Assembly (NCBI GenBank): GCA_945861715.1
Contig: CAMAVK010000001.1
Location: 310,001 to 374,000 of the forward strand
Direction of reading: 5' to 3'
Source: Candidatus Woesearchaeota archaeon
Lineage (GTDB): Archaea; Nanobdellota; Nanobdellia; Woesearchaeales; GW2011-AR9
Length of the DNA: 64,000 nt
In this document: piece after piece, positions 34,640-43,641 of the stretch
Layout of the letters: every line of letters begins with the position of its first letter
Position numbering within the stretch: position 1 is the stretch's first letter
Program-made: the position numbers and the translations under genes
Notes under the pieces: generated by a model
What the model was told of the DNA's origin: nothing
Databases searched by the model: none
Seen by the model: only the letters and a program-made list of their open reading frames with translations

Positions 34640-35362
34640 ATGAAGTCACGAACCAAAAAAATCATCTTATTAGCCTTCCTCGCCTTTATCGTTATAGGAT
34701 TTACCGCTCCTCTAGTCAGTTACACCTTCTTTGAAGGAAACCAAGACACAAATAGCAATCTTCCAGAGCAATTAAAAAATCCGAAGTTATGTAACACAGA
34801 CACCGATTGTACCCTAACATGTACTCCTCCAAGCGACCCTATTTTATGTATCCAAAATATCTGCGCTCAAACAGCGTGTGATCAAGATCCCCTATTTTAT
34901 TACAACCAAGTACCAACCAAGTTCACATTAGCCATTGTAATAAACAACACCAACATACCTTCACATCTTCCACTCATTGTTGATCCCAAAAATACCTTCG
35001 TACAAACCCAAGGGGATGCTATATCTGTATTTTCAGGGAATATGCCACTCATCGGTATTCTTGAAAAAGTGGGTATCACCTTTAACCAAAATTGCATGGT
35101 ATATCACACGACTCAATACTGCCAAGATGAAAACAACGTATTGGATTTAAGAATCAACGGCAACGCATCTACCCTAGACTACAGCCCTCAAGACGATGAT
35201 ATCATCATACTTTCGTATTCAAAAGTTCAACCAAAAAATATAATATTACCCGCACCAATTGAGCAAAATATCACAAACTCAACCGCCATAAAGCAAGCAA
35301 ATGAAATAAACCGAACTGCTAATACATCTCAGCTCAAGAGTGAAAGTAACTTGAAAAATTAA
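34640..35362 (+). CDS. Hypothetical membrane-anchored exported protein, Cys-rich
   Basis: After a short basic start (MKSRTKK) there is one hydrophobic helix (IILLAFLAFIVIGFTAPLVSYTFF), so the rest is exported. The outside part has clustered cysteines (LCNTDTDCTLTCTPPSDPILC, then NICAQTACDQD) and two more near residue 155-165, enough for several disulfides. No family recognised. A TTTTTAAAG box about 28 nt before the ATG suggests a leaderless message. The malic enzyme gene follows 21 nt later and may be cotranscribed. Confidence 0.62.
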   Translation: MKSRTKKIILLAFLAFIVIGFTAPLVSYTFFEGNQDTNSNLPEQLKNPKLCNTDTDCTLTCTPPSDPILCIQNICAQTACDQDPLFYYNQVPTKFTLAIVINNTNIPSHLPLIVDPKNTFVQTQGDAISVFSGNMPLIGILEKVGITFNQNCMVYHTTQYCQDENNVLDLRINGNASTLDYSPQDDDIIILSYSKVQPKNIILPAPIEQNITNSTAIKQANEINRTANTSQLKSESNLKN

Positions 35363-35383
35363 ATTCTATAAAGAGATACTCCA

Positions 35384-36685
35384 ATGACAAAAACCGCTCC
35401 ACCAACAAATAATCAAACCCCACTCTCCTACCACGAATTTCCCGTTCCAGGAAAAATAAAAATCATACCTTCAAAACCGTGTAACACCAAAGACGATCTC
35501 TCTCTAGCGTACACACCGGGCGTTGCTATCCCTTGTCTTGAAATAAAAAAGGACCCAAGCGCAGCCTACAAATACACTGCCAAAGGAAATCTCATTGCAG
35601 TTATTACCAATGGCACAGCAGTTCTTGGCTTAGGCGATATCGGCCCACTTGCAGGAAAACCAGTGATGGAAGGAAAATCCGTTCTCTTCAAACGCTTCGC
35701 AGGTCTCGACTCAATTGATATTGAAATCGATGAAAAAGATCCCAAAAAATTCATTGACATCGTTAAATCTTTAGAGCCAACCTTTGGTGGAATTAATTTA
35801 GAAGATATCAAAGCACCCGAGTGTTTTGAAATCGAACAAACCCTCATTGAAAAAATGTCAATCCCAGTCATGCATGATGATCAGCATGGCACCGCTATCA
35901 TTTGCAGCGCAGCATTACTCAACGCAGTTTCAATAGCAAACAAGAAAATAAGAGAAGTTAGAGTAGTCTTCTCCGGGGCAGGCGCAGCAGCGATTTCATG
36001 TGCAACACTCTTTCATAAGCTCGGAGTAAAAAAAGAAAACCTGACCTTGGTAGACAGTAAAGGCGTCATCACCACAGAAAGATTGCATGAGTTAAATCCA
36101 GAAAAGCAACAATTCGCCCAAAACACAACTAAAACCACTCTTGCCGACGCCCTCATCGGAGCCGATGTCTTTGTGGGTCTCTCTCAAGGCAACATCATGA
36201 CCAAAGAAATGTTACTGAGTATGGCACCAACACCCATCGTCTTTGCTATGGCAAATCCAACACCAGAAATAGATTACCACCTCGCTATAAGCACCCGTTC
36301 TGACATAATTATGGCTACAGGACGCTCCGATCTTCCCAATCAAATAAACAATGTACTTGCTTTCCCCTACTTATTTCGAGCAGCGTTAGATACGAGATCA
36401 GCAAAAATAACTCCAGAAATGAAACTTGCTTGCGTCAAAGCATTAGCCGCACTTGCCAAAAAGAAAGTTCCATCCAGCGTCGAAGCAGCATACAATCACA
36501 AGTTAGCCTTCGGGCCATTATACATCATACCCAAAGCCTTTGACTCACGTGTATTATCCGAAGTAACGCCAAAAATTGCCGAAGCAGCAATGACCTCTGG
36601 TGTAGCAACCATCCAACTCGACCTCAAGACATATCAACAAAACCTCGCAAAAACTGCAAAGCGACTAGCCAAAGGAAAATGGTAA
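35384..36685 (+). CDS. Malic enzyme (NAD(P)-dependent)
   Basis: A 433-residue decarboxylating malate dehydrogenase: malate + NAD(P) to pyruvate + CO2. Signatures are SLAYTPGVAIPCLEI, NGTAVLGLGDIGPLAGKPVMEGK (malate site), PVMHDDQHGTAII (metal), VVFSGAGAAAISCA (dinucleotide site) and FAMANPTPEI. The length equals the short prokaryotic MaeB core with no phosphotransacetylase extension. SD-like AAAGAGATA precedes the ATG. In a reduced metabolism it could link C4 acids to pyruvate and NADPH. Confidence 0.93.
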   Translation: MTKTAPPTNNQTPLSYHEFPVPGKIKIIPSKPCNTKDDLSLAYTPGVAIPCLEIKKDPSAAYKYTAKGNLIAVITNGTAVLGLGDIGPLAGKPVMEGKSVLFKRFAGLDSIDIEIDEKDPKKFIDIVKSLEPTFGGINLEDIKAPECFEIEQTLIEKMSIPVMHDDQHGTAIICSAALLNAVSIANKKIREVRVVFSGAGAAAISCATLFHKLGVKKENLTLVDSKGVITTERLHELNPEKQQFAQNTTKTTLADALIGADVFVGLSQGNIMTKEMLLSMAPTPIVFAMANPTPEIDYHLAISTRSDIIMATGRSDLPNQINNVLAFPYLFRAALDTRSAKITPEMKLACVKALAALAKKKVPSSVEAAYNHKLAFGPLYIIPKAFDSRVLSEVTPKIAEAAMTSGVATIQLDLKTYQQNLAKTAKRLAKGKW

Positions 36686-36721
36686 TTATGTACTAGGCCA
36701 TACCCCATAAAGATCATCGCA

Positions 36722-36756
36722 TTTTTTCTTTTTAGCTCTTTCTCCCTCTTTTTTTC
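36722..36756 (+). terminator. T-rich terminator after malic enzyme
   Basis: Several T-tracts in a pyrimidine-rich stretch follow the stop codon within 40-70 nt, without a stem-loop. Confidence 0.45.
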
Positions 36757-36820
36757 TAACATAAATCTTTTCTAAATAAGCTCCGTCATCTTTAAAAAAT
36801 AGATTCAAATAACCTCATAT

Positions 36821-37315
36821 ATGGCTACATCTCCTACAATTTACCCTCTCCAACCAGAGAACCCAACAGGACCATATTATCCTTGCCCAAATCCAAACAA
36901 GTACTTCGAAGTACGTACCTCAAACATCCACCAGCGCGGCGTATTTACTCTAAAAACAATTCCCGAAGGAATAAAACTCATTGAATACATAGGTGAAAAA
37001 ATATCCAGAACAGAAGCTCTACAAAGAGAAGCAATAAACAACACAACTGGCCTCACCTATCTCTTCGACCTAAACGAAAATACCTTTATCGATGGAGCCG
37101 TGGGCGGAAACGAAAGCGCCTATATCAATCATGCTTGCACCCCAAATTGCGTTCCACGAACACTCGAAGGAAAAATTTGGATCGTATCAGCAAGAGAAAT
37201 CAAACCAAACGAAGAACTCACATACGATTACCAATTCCCATCAGACGATGTAGTACAAGACATATGCCGATGTGGAACAAAATATTGTCGTGGAACAATT
37301 CAACTCCCCAAATAA
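36821..37315 (+). CDS. SET-domain protein, tandem copy 1
   Basis: The 164-residue protein is almost only a SET domain with post-SET motif: YFEVRTSNIHQRGVFTLKTI at the start, EYIGEKISRTEA, NHACTPNC (NHxCxPN) for SAM, ELTYDYQF, and CRCGTKYCRGTI, a post-SET zinc cluster. It should transfer methyl groups to lysine side chains. In eukaryotes these act on histones; archaeal SET proteins are rare and their targets are little known. The gene is followed 89 nt later by a close paralogue. The ORF track's entry at 37135 begins inside this gene and is wrong for the second copy. Confidence 0.85.
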   Translation: MATSPTIYPLQPENPTGPYYPCPNPNKYFEVRTSNIHQRGVFTLKTIPEGIKLIEYIGEKISRTEALQREAINNTTGLTYLFDLNENTFIDGAVGGNESAYINHACTPNCVPRTLEGKIWIVSAREIKPNEELTYDYQFPSDDVVQDICRCGTKYCRGTIQLPK

Positions 37316-37404
37316 CAAATAAACCATCAGCACTTCTTAACATTCTACCTCCTCCCCTCGTAGCAACCACAAGCCATATTAACCCCCTTCTTCCAAAACC
37401 CCTC

Positions 37405-37893
37405 ATGGCAACTGTCCACTCAACTGTAGCAACCACAAAAACGAAATACATAGAATGTCCAAACTTTCATGATTATATCGAAGTACGACAATCTAAAATC
37501 CATCACAAAGGCGTGTTTGCCAAAAAGAAAATCCCCAAGGGCATGAAAATCATCGAATACATCGGAGAAAAAATAACGTCCGATGAAGCCGATCGAAGAG
37601 AATTTGAAAACATCAAAAAAGGTGCAACCTACATCTACATTCTCGATGACGACTACTGTATAGACGGCGAAATTGGCGGCAACGAAAGTAAATATGTCAA
37701 TCACAGCTGCTCCCCCAATTGCGAAGACGAAATTATCGATGGTAAAATCTGGTTCATATCAACAAAAGAAATCCAACCTGGCGAAGAGTTATTCTTTGAC
37801 TATGAGTTTCCTTTTGACGACCCCGTAAAAGACAAATGTTTATGTGGCTCAAAAAAATGTAGGGGATACATTCAATCGGATGTTCCTAACTAG
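37405..37893 (+). CDS. SET-domain protein, tandem copy 2
   Basis: I start at the ATG at 37405 (MATVHSTVATTKTKYIECPN), 162 residues, instead of the longer track frame, because that frame would overlap the first gene and because a CCATATTAACC box lies about 25 nt upstream. It matches copy 1 at every motif: YIEVRQSKIHHKGVFAKKKI, EYIGEKITSDEA, NHSCSPNC, ELFFDYEF and CLCGSKKCRGYI. The pair arose by local duplication. Divergence is enough that each probably has its own target. Confidence 0.85.
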   Translation: MATVHSTVATTKTKYIECPNFHDYIEVRQSKIHHKGVFAKKKIPKGMKIIEYIGEKITSDEADRREFENIKKGATYIYILDDDYCIDGEIGGNESKYVNHSCSPNCEDEIIDGKIWFISTKEIQPGEELFFDYEFPFDDPVKDKCLCGSKKCRGYIQSDVPN

Positions 37894-38019
37894 ACCTTCT
37901 TGCGAATTATCTTTTTCTGCAAGTACAAGCAATTACCACCCGACTCCCCCATAACCCTTAAAAAGGCAGGATTACTCTACAATCATAAGTTCCAAAAAGC
38001 ATCATCAAAGAGGTAGATA

Positions 38020-39216
38020 GTGAAACCATTTGCATTATTCCATAAACCACGTTTTCCAGGAGAACTTCTCAAGTTAAATAGCAGTATAAAACAAATCTCC
38101 ATCATATTCTTTATTTATGGAATTGGCTGGGGAATTGTCGCTCCCATATTTCCAATTTATATCAGTACTCTGTTTGGCAATTACAAGTCCGCAGGTATTC
38201 TCGCAGCCGCTTTAGAATTCTTCGCCCTCGTCTTCGGACTCTTTCTCGGACCTATTCTGGACAAACTCCAAAAAAAATCCTTAATGAGCGTTGCCCTCTT
38301 TCTCTATCTCCCCTTCACCCCCATTCTCTTTGCCCTCTCATCCATTGTCCAATTAATGATATTTAGGGTGTATCACGCAGCCATCGCAACCAGTCTCTGG
38401 TTAACCGGTGAAGCCTACGTACGTCAACACAGCGAAAAACATAAAGAAGCCCAATCAATTGGCCTATTCGATTTTGGAACTGGCGCCGCACTCGTCATTG
38501 GCGGATTTATCGGTGCAGCCATCGTCGTATCATTAGGATTCAACGTAATCTATGCAGTAAGTATCTTTGGCGGACTCGCCTTCATCGCATCAATTTATCT
38601 CCCTGATAAGAAAACCAGAACCTCACTAACCTCATCGCTTCAAGGATTTTCCTTCAAATCCCTAAAAGCGAGCTTCAAACATTTTGAAAAAAACAAAGCC
38701 GCATCTCACTTCCTCTACTTCCTCATCCCCTATTATTTTATCGCTGCCATGATGCCTTTAGTAATCCCCTTATTCGTAGCAAGCCGTGGAGGTTCTCTTT
38801 CTCTTGCTTGTCTTGCGAGCGCATTGTATTATGTTCCCATGCTCTTTGAATCTTTTTTCTCAACAACAAAGAAAAAACACGCTCTTCTCACCCTTGCTCT
38901 GTGTTTAGGTTTAACCTTATTCATAATCCTCTCAGTTGTAACAAGTGTCGCAATCATTTTCGCCTTAACCATCCTCCTCGGAATTTGTTTTGCAGCCATC
39001 AGCCCAATCTTATCCGGTCATGTAACAGAACTACTTGACAAAAAGAAAATCGGAGAACAAACAAGTGTCATCTTCGCATCCAAAAGTCTTGCTGCTTGTT
39101 GTGGACTTCTCACCGCAGGGTTTGTAGCTGATGGTGCAGGATTAAAATATGTCTTTATGATTGGCGCAGCAACATTCATGATTCTTTTAGTTTTACAAAA
39201 GAAAATGCATATGTAA
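38020..39216 (+). CDS. Major facilitator superfamily transporter
   Basis: The 398-residue integral membrane protein has about twelve helices (for example ISIIFFIYGIGWGIVAPIFPIYI and YFLIPYYFIAAMMPLVIPLFV). The loop after helix 2 (DKLQKKSLMSVA) fits the MFS A-motif position. Translation starts at GTG, with AAAGAGGT 8 nt upstream. Substrate unknown. The N terminus has 28 hydrophilic residues before helix 1. Confidence 0.82.
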   Translation: MKPFALFHKPRFPGELLKLNSSIKQISIIFFIYGIGWGIVAPIFPIYISTLFGNYKSAGILAAALEFFALVFGLFLGPILDKLQKKSLMSVALFLYLPFTPILFALSSIVQLMIFRVYHAAIATSLWLTGEAYVRQHSEKHKEAQSIGLFDFGTGAALVIGGFIGAAIVVSLGFNVIYAVSIFGGLAFIASIYLPDKKTRTSLTSSLQGFSFKSLKASFKHFEKNKAASHFLYFLIPYYFIAAMMPLVIPLFVASRGGSLSLACLASALYYVPMLFESFFSTTKKKHALLTLALCLGLTLFIILSVVTSVAIIFALTILLGICFAAISPILSGHVTELLDKKKIGEQTSVIFASKSLAACCGLLTAGFVADGAGLKYVFMIGAATFMILLVLQKKMHM

Positions 39217-39317
39217 GGTTAAGATCATTGGTAATTTTCTAATTCTTTCACACCCAACAATAAAATCCAAAAAATCTATCCAAAACCATTAAAAATACTT
39301 CCCATTCTCTACCTCAC

Positions 39318-40625
39318 ATGGAACGAACATTAATTAGGGACTTAAAACAACATCTAAACCAAGAAGTCAAAATTCAAGGTTGGGTGCAGGAATTTAGAAA
39401 CGTCAGCAAAATAAAATTCATTATTCTTCGAGATCGCTCAGGCGACATGCAAACAGTAGCATTCAAGGGCGAAACACCAGAAGAGCCATTCAATTTAGCA
39501 AATGAAATAACCAGAGAATCCGTAGTTGAAATCATTGGAGTCCCTGTTGAAAGCAAAGAATCGAGATGGGGCATTGAAGTAAAAGTCAAGGATCTAAAAA
39601 TCATCAGCAAGGCGCAAACACCTCTGCCAATTGATAATAGTGACAAGGGTTTAACCGGAATCGAAAAACGTATAGACAACAGGTTCCTAGATACAAGAAA
39701 CGCAAAAGTGGGATCCATCTTCAAAGTACGAAGTAAAATTGTAAAGATCATAACGAATTTCTTTGATGACCAAGGTTTCACCAACATCAACTCCCCAAAA
39801 ATGACCGCATTAGGAGTAGAATCAGGAGCAGATTGTTTCAGAGTAGATTACTTTGGAAAACCAATGTTTCTAGCCCAATCACCCCAAGTATACAAACAAA
39901 TGTTTGTCATCGGCGGTTTCGAGCGAGTGTATGAAATTGGTGCTGTCTTTCGAGCAGAGAAATCACACACCACCAGACATCTAACGGAGTTCACCGGGGT
40001 GGATTTTGAAATGGGTTTCATCAACAATCATCATGATGTAATGGACTTCATCGAAGCTATGTTTAATGATCTTATAGCAAAACTCCCTGCAGAAGCTCAA
40101 AAAGAACTCACTACCTTAGGCGCAACATTACCTTCCATGGTTAAAATTCCCCGTATAAGCGTACAAGCAGCTAAAGACTTACTCAAACCTCTAGGGAAAT
40201 CCTATCCTGACGAAGATGACCTTGATGCCGAAGGAGAACGAATGCTAGGCGAACTCATAAAAGAAAAATACAACTCAGAATTCGTTTTCATAACCGAGTT
40301 CCCCTGGGCCATCAAACCATTCTATCAAACCAAAGATGAGAAGAATCCAAAAGTCACCAAATCCTTTGATCTCCTCTACAACGGCGTTGAAATCTGTTCC
40401 GGCTCACAACGTGAACACCGCTATGAAGTATGGGCAGCACAAGCAACCGAAAAAGGCCTTGACCCAGAACTCATGAAAGAATACGGAGACCTATTCAAGT
40501 ACGGAGCACCTCTCCATGGTGGCGCAGGTTTTGGCTTGGACCGAATCACTCATCGACTGCTAAAGTTGGACAACATCCGAGAAGCAGTACTCCTTCCTCG
40601 AGACCCAGAAAGAATGAAACCATAA
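39318..40625 (+). CDS. aspS: Aspartyl-tRNA synthetase, archaeal type
   Basis: The 435-residue class IIb synthetase has an N-terminal OB fold (VKIQGWVQEFRNVSKIKFIILRDRSG), a catalytic core with FLAQSPQVYKQMF, motif 2 FRAEKSHTTRHLTEFTGVDFEM and motif 3 GAGFGLDRITHRLL. The length and order match the archaeal AspRS group, many of which are non-discriminating and also charge tRNA-Asn. Whether this one is so depends on the rest of the genome (AsnRS or GatCAB). TATA-like ATTAAAAATAC lies about 28 nt before the ATG. Confidence 0.94.
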   Translation: MERTLIRDLKQHLNQEVKIQGWVQEFRNVSKIKFIILRDRSGDMQTVAFKGETPEEPFNLANEITRESVVEIIGVPVESKESRWGIEVKVKDLKIISKAQTPLPIDNSDKGLTGIEKRIDNRFLDTRNAKVGSIFKVRSKIVKIITNFFDDQGFTNINSPKMTALGVESGADCFRVDYFGKPMFLAQSPQVYKQMFVIGGFERVYEIGAVFRAEKSHTTRHLTEFTGVDFEMGFINNHHDVMDFIEAMFNDLIAKLPAEAQKELTTLGATLPSMVKIPRISVQAAKDLLKPLGKSYPDEDDLDAEGERMLGELIKEKYNSEFVFITEFPWAIKPFYQTKDEKNPKVTKSFDLLYNGVEICSGSQREHRYEVWAAQATEKGLDPELMKEYGDLFKYGAPLHGGAGFGLDRITHRLLKLDNIREAVLLPRDPERMKP

Positions 40626-40631
40626 TAACAT

Positions 40632-40654
40632 CTTTTTCTTATCTTTATTTTTTT
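40632..40654 (+). terminator. T-rich terminator after aspS
   Basis: CTTTTTCTTATCTTTATTTTTTTA begins within 10 nt of the stop codon. Confidence 0.5.
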
Positions 40655-40727
40655 ATCTATTATTATGTCTCTTTGTACCACTTGTATATAGTAAATTTAT
40701 TAAAAGAACCGAGGCAGAAATCCAAAT

Positions 40728-41234
40728 ATGAACACGATAGGCCCCCACTCAAAAATTCTACATTATTTACTTCTTGATCTTCCCCACCCAAATAGTCCAC
40801 CTGAATGCCTCCAACTGCTCTTTGATGAACAAGATATCAAACCCTATGCAAAAGTGTGTCTTCAAAGCATAGTGGAGGGTAATCCATCCTCCCATGAAAG
40901 ATATTTTCTTGACAAGTATAGTTATATCAATGCACCCACCGTGAAACCTGCACGACATCTCCTTACAGAAGCAATAAACAGAGACTATTCTGTTGATACC
41001 ATATTACGCGAACATGAACACTCAAGCATTGACGGTTCATTGGATCAGATTTTTTATCACACCTTAATGCGAATTCGAAAAGAAACCAAATCAACACGTG
41101 CTCCCTCATTTATAGCAACCCCTAAAACTTCATCTTTAAAAAGCGCAGATCTAAGAATTTTATATTCTCTCCTACCTCTAGATTCTCTGGGATTACATGA
41201 TAGAGTAGTTCGTTGTGCCAGATATCATCGCTAA
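40728..41234 (+). CDS. Hypothetical protein, 168 aa
   Basis: Unknown soluble protein, MNTIGPHSKILHYLLLDLPH. A TTATTAAAAG box and an SD-like CGAGGC both lie upstream, supporting the start. Segments such as RHLLTEAINRDYSVDTILREHEH look helical; the C terminus is basic (GLHDRVVRCARYHR). No recognised domain. The converging SIMPL gene lies 56 nt away. Confidence 0.5.
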   Translation: MNTIGPHSKILHYLLLDLPHPNSPPECLQLLFDEQDIKPYAKVCLQSIVEGNPSSHERYFLDKYSYINAPTVKPARHLLTEAINRDYSVDTILREHEHSSIDGSLDQIFYHTLMRIRKETKSTRAPSFIATPKTSSLKSADLRILYSLLPLDSLGLHDRVVRCARYHR

Positions 41235-41290
41235 TCTGAGAATGAGACAGTCAGTTGAACTTAAAAAATAAAAAAGAAATAGAACTAAAC

Positions 41291-42082
41291 CTAGTTCTTA
41301 ATCTCAAATTCCACCGAAATAGATGTACTAACGGTAACATCTTCTCCAGTGATATCTGGAATTGCATTTCGAGGCATTGCATCCCCACCAGCACTCGCCT
41401 CAGCCATCATAGACTTAGCATAATATATAGGAGGTTGATATCCACCATCTTCATGAATAGCGACAACATTTCCAATATTAACGCCAAGAGCTGATGTCAT
41501 TTGCGTTGCCCGAGCGCGAGCCTTTGCCGCAGCTTCTGCAATTAACTCCTCACGAATCTCTTTCTCAGTCTCCTCGCTGAGGGTAAAATATGTTGATTGA
41601 ACATTTGTAACACCAGCATTTACTGCCGCGTCTAATACCTCTCCAACCGTTTCTACATCACGAACCGTTACTTTAAGCGTATGTTGTGCTCGATATCCTT
41701 TTTGTACCCATCGTTGAGTTGATGGTTCATAATCCTGTTCGGGGTAAATATTGTAATATTCGGTGACGATATCCTTCTTATCAACACCTGCTGCTTGGAT
41801 AGCTTTCATCACTTTCTCCATAGCAATAGAATTTTCTTCCTCAGCATTCTTCGCAAGCAAACTCTTAGTCTCAATCGAAAGTTGCAGTATAGCTTTATCC
41901 GGAGCGACCTTTCGCTCCGCTTGGCCACTTACTGTAACTGTATTAGGTCTACTAATGCCATCAATACTTGAACCACCATTTTGTACCACAACTGGTTCTC
42001 GTGCAAACATAAAATAAGACATTGCAACGAGTGCCACACACAAAATTGCAAACATCCACATCATTGGTTTTGAATTTTCCAT
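41291..42082 (-). CDS. SIMPL (DUF541) domain protein, membrane-anchored
   Basis: The 263-residue protein has an N-terminal membrane helix (MMWMFAILCVALVAMSYFMF) and an extracytoplasmic SIMPL domain: NTVTVSGQAERKVAPDKAILQLSIET, repeated KKDIVTEYYNIYPEQDYE, LDAAVNAGVTNVQSTYFTLSEE and AAAKARARATQMTSALG. SIMPL proteins are surface or periplasmic and linked to stress, but lack a defined biochemical role. GGAGGA lies 8 nt before the ATG. The promoter element at 42206-42244 is shared with the next gene. Confidence 0.88.
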   Translation of the reverse strand: MENSKPMMWMFAILCVALVAMSYFMFAREPVVVQNGGSSIDGISRPNTVTVSGQAERKVAPDKAILQLSIETKSLLAKNAEEENSIAMEKVMKAIQAAGVDKKDIVTEYYNIYPEQDYEPSTQRWVQKGYRAQHTLKVTVRDVETVGEVLDAAVNAGVTNVQSTYFTLSEETEKEIREELIAEAAAKARARATQMTSALGVNIGNVVAIHEDGGYQPPIYYAKSMMAEASAGGDAMPRNAIPDITGEDVTVSTSISVEFEIKN

Positions 42083-42205
42083 AGTTATCCTCCATAATAT
42101 AACATTATCAGCAAGACCATAATTGAAATTGAGTCAATCTGAGACTATTAAACACTTTCCTATATCCCTTACCTAAACTCTATTCATACATAGCGGCTGG
42201 TCCTT

Positions 42206-42244
42206 TATATACCTCGCGAAGACTTCAACTACAGTGGAAGTTAC
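42206..42244 (-). promoter_or_regulatory. Shared promoter/operator element, copy 1 (SIMPL gene)
   Basis: A 24-bp block containing a TATA box, whose core reads CCTCGCGAAGACTTCAAC on the plus strand, is identical to one upstream of the lipoprotein gene. After a variable 7-nt spacer a further 8-bp GAAGTTAC is conserved at the same distance. Read on the transcribed strand, GTAACTTC precedes GTTGAAGTCTTCGCGAGG and TATATA, so the block sits exactly where a regulator would act on BRE/TATA. It overlaps the stop codon of the lipoprotein gene. Confidence 0.7.
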
Positions 42245-42756
42245 TTCGCACTATTCAGATGCGAGATAAATAGTTGTGGTTGTCCAAAATCATTACCAAG
42301 TTCAATACCCAATTCAGGTTCTTCTTGTACAAACTCAATTTCATCCAGTAAGTTTCCATCTTTCCATGCTTGGACAATAACGATAGGTTTATTTCCTAAT
42401 GGAAAAACTACTGTTTTGGTTTCAATCTGAAACCCATCCTCCCTTGCAGGAGCGAATAATCGGTAGTACTCATTACCATCAACAAATATTACAAATTCTA
42501 CCTTTGTATCAAGTTCATTCTGTATTTTTAACTCATTATGGGCTACTTCAAAACCAGGACCTTCTCTAGCAACACCATCATCTATATTCTCTTTTAAGCC
42601 AGGTTCTATTTGCTGTTCAGAGGGATAAACTTTATCAAAACCATCTGGTTCATCATATGGTTGGGATATTGGTTCATCTGTTTCTTGGGGAGTGTATGAA
42701 CACCCAACAACTAGCATAAGACCGACAATCATTATAATAAATGTTATTTGCTTCAT
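42241..42756 (-). CDS. Predicted lipoprotein
   Basis: The 171-residue product has a basic n-region (MKQ), a hydrophobic stretch and a lipobox (LMLVVGC) with Cys19 as the lipidation site, followed by an acidic low-complexity linker (PQETDEPISQPYDEPDGFD) and a beta-rich outer domain (ELKIQNELDTKVEFVIFVDG). Family unknown. A GGTGA motif precedes the ATG. Its promoter region shares a 24+8 bp element with the SIMPL gene. Presence of Lgt in this window makes actual lipidation plausible. Confidence 0.78.
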   Translation of the reverse strand: MKQITFIIMIVGLMLVVGCSYTPQETDEPISQPYDEPDGFDKVYPSEQQIEPGLKENIDDGVAREGPGFEVAHNELKIQNELDTKVEFVIFVDGNEYYRLFAPAREDGFQIETKTVVFPLGNKPIVIVQAWKDGNLLDEIEFVQEEPELGIELGNDFGQPQLFISHLNSAK

Positions 42757-42792
42757 ATTTAATTCACCAGTCTATTGCAAAAAGTCCATATA

Positions 42793-42831
42793 TATATACC
42801 TCGCGAAGACTTCAACCCGATTAGAAGTTAC
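42793..42831 (-). promoter_or_regulatory. Shared promoter/operator element, copy 2 (lipoprotein gene)
   Basis: An identical 24-bp block and a GAAGTTAC box at the same spacing as copy 1 (31 nt from start to start). Copies 1 and 2 differ only in the 7-nt spacer and outside the element. The next gene upstream encodes a membrane-anchored winged-helix regulator, an obvious candidate to bind it. Confidence 0.7.
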
Positions 42832-42864
42832 CCCCCATAAAAAATGCAGAAAAATGATTCGTCT

Positions 42865-43506
42865 CTACTTCCTAACTCGACTCACAACATACGATATCAG
42901 CAGATAAACTCCTACTCCCAGAACCGCCCCGAGCAACAAGTATGTAAAAAATGTCGGCTCAAATAGTGGGCTACTCGCACTCATTTCTGCGGGCAATTCC
43001 GCAACCATCATCTTGGAAGTCTGTGCAACACCTTCATTCACAAACGAACTCGCAGCAGAGCTAGCCGCATCCTCCATCATTGGTGTAGCCTGTGAAACCC
43101 CATTCATAGCTGAATTTGTTCGATTCATCAACCACTGAGCAACAAACCCCACAACACCAACCGTGAGCACGGCCGACACCGCAATCTTCAACTTAGCTAA
43201 AATCCCCTCTCTTTTCGGACCAATCACAATATACTGCGATGCGAGCTTGTAATGATTCACTTCACGACCTTTCTCACTATAATGGAACTCTAAAACGTGA
43301 ACAAGACCTGCTTGCTGTAACTTAAGCAAATGATAATGAACTGTCGAAATAGGAATCCCAAGCCCTGTAGCAATAGCACTCTCTGTTGCTTCTTTTTCCA
43401 TCAGAAAAGACAAAATCTTACGCGACGTATCAGATGTAATTGTTTCACCAACGGATTTTAATTTCGCATCATTCAAGTCAACAAAAAGAACCTTTGGTTT
43501 TACCAT
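42865..43506 (-). CDS. Membrane-anchored winged-helix transcriptional regulator
   Basis: The 213-residue protein combines an ArsR-like winged helix at the N terminus (SDTSRKILSFLMEKEATESAIATGLGI, recognition helix PISTVHYHLLKLQQAGLV, wing HYSEKGREVNHYKLA) with two membrane helices (about 105-125, KLKIAVSAVLTVGVVGFVAQW, and about 183-207, FFTYLLLGAVLGVGVYLLISY). The loop between them would be outside the cell. Such layouts couple a surface signal to gene control. The two downstream genes share an operator-like repeat. TATA AGATATATATG lies about 30 nt before the ATG. Confidence 0.85.
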   Translation of the reverse strand: MVKPKVLFVDLNDAKLKSVGETITSDTSRKILSFLMEKEATESAIATGLGIPISTVHYHLLKLQQAGLVHVLEFHYSEKGREVNHYKLASQYIVIGPKREGILAKLKIAVSAVLTVGVVGFVAQWLMNRTNSAMNGVSQATPMMEDAASSAASSFVNEGVAQTSKMMVAELPAEMSASSPLFEPTFFTYLLLGAVLGVGVYLLISYVVSRVRK

Positions 43507-43641
43507 AATCCAAAAATAGTTCTATGACATATATATCTTACGCAAAAAAATTAATTCGCAACATAACTTCACATATATCTTCTATAACCAACAAACCCAT
43601 ATAAATGCCCCTCTGTTTCTTCGCCATAAGAGGTATTCATC

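Noticed and set aside
37135-37893. 252-aa form of the second SET protein
   Set aside because: Its first 90 residues are a frame-shifted read of copy 1 and intergenic DNA; ATG 37405 has a TATA box at the right distance.
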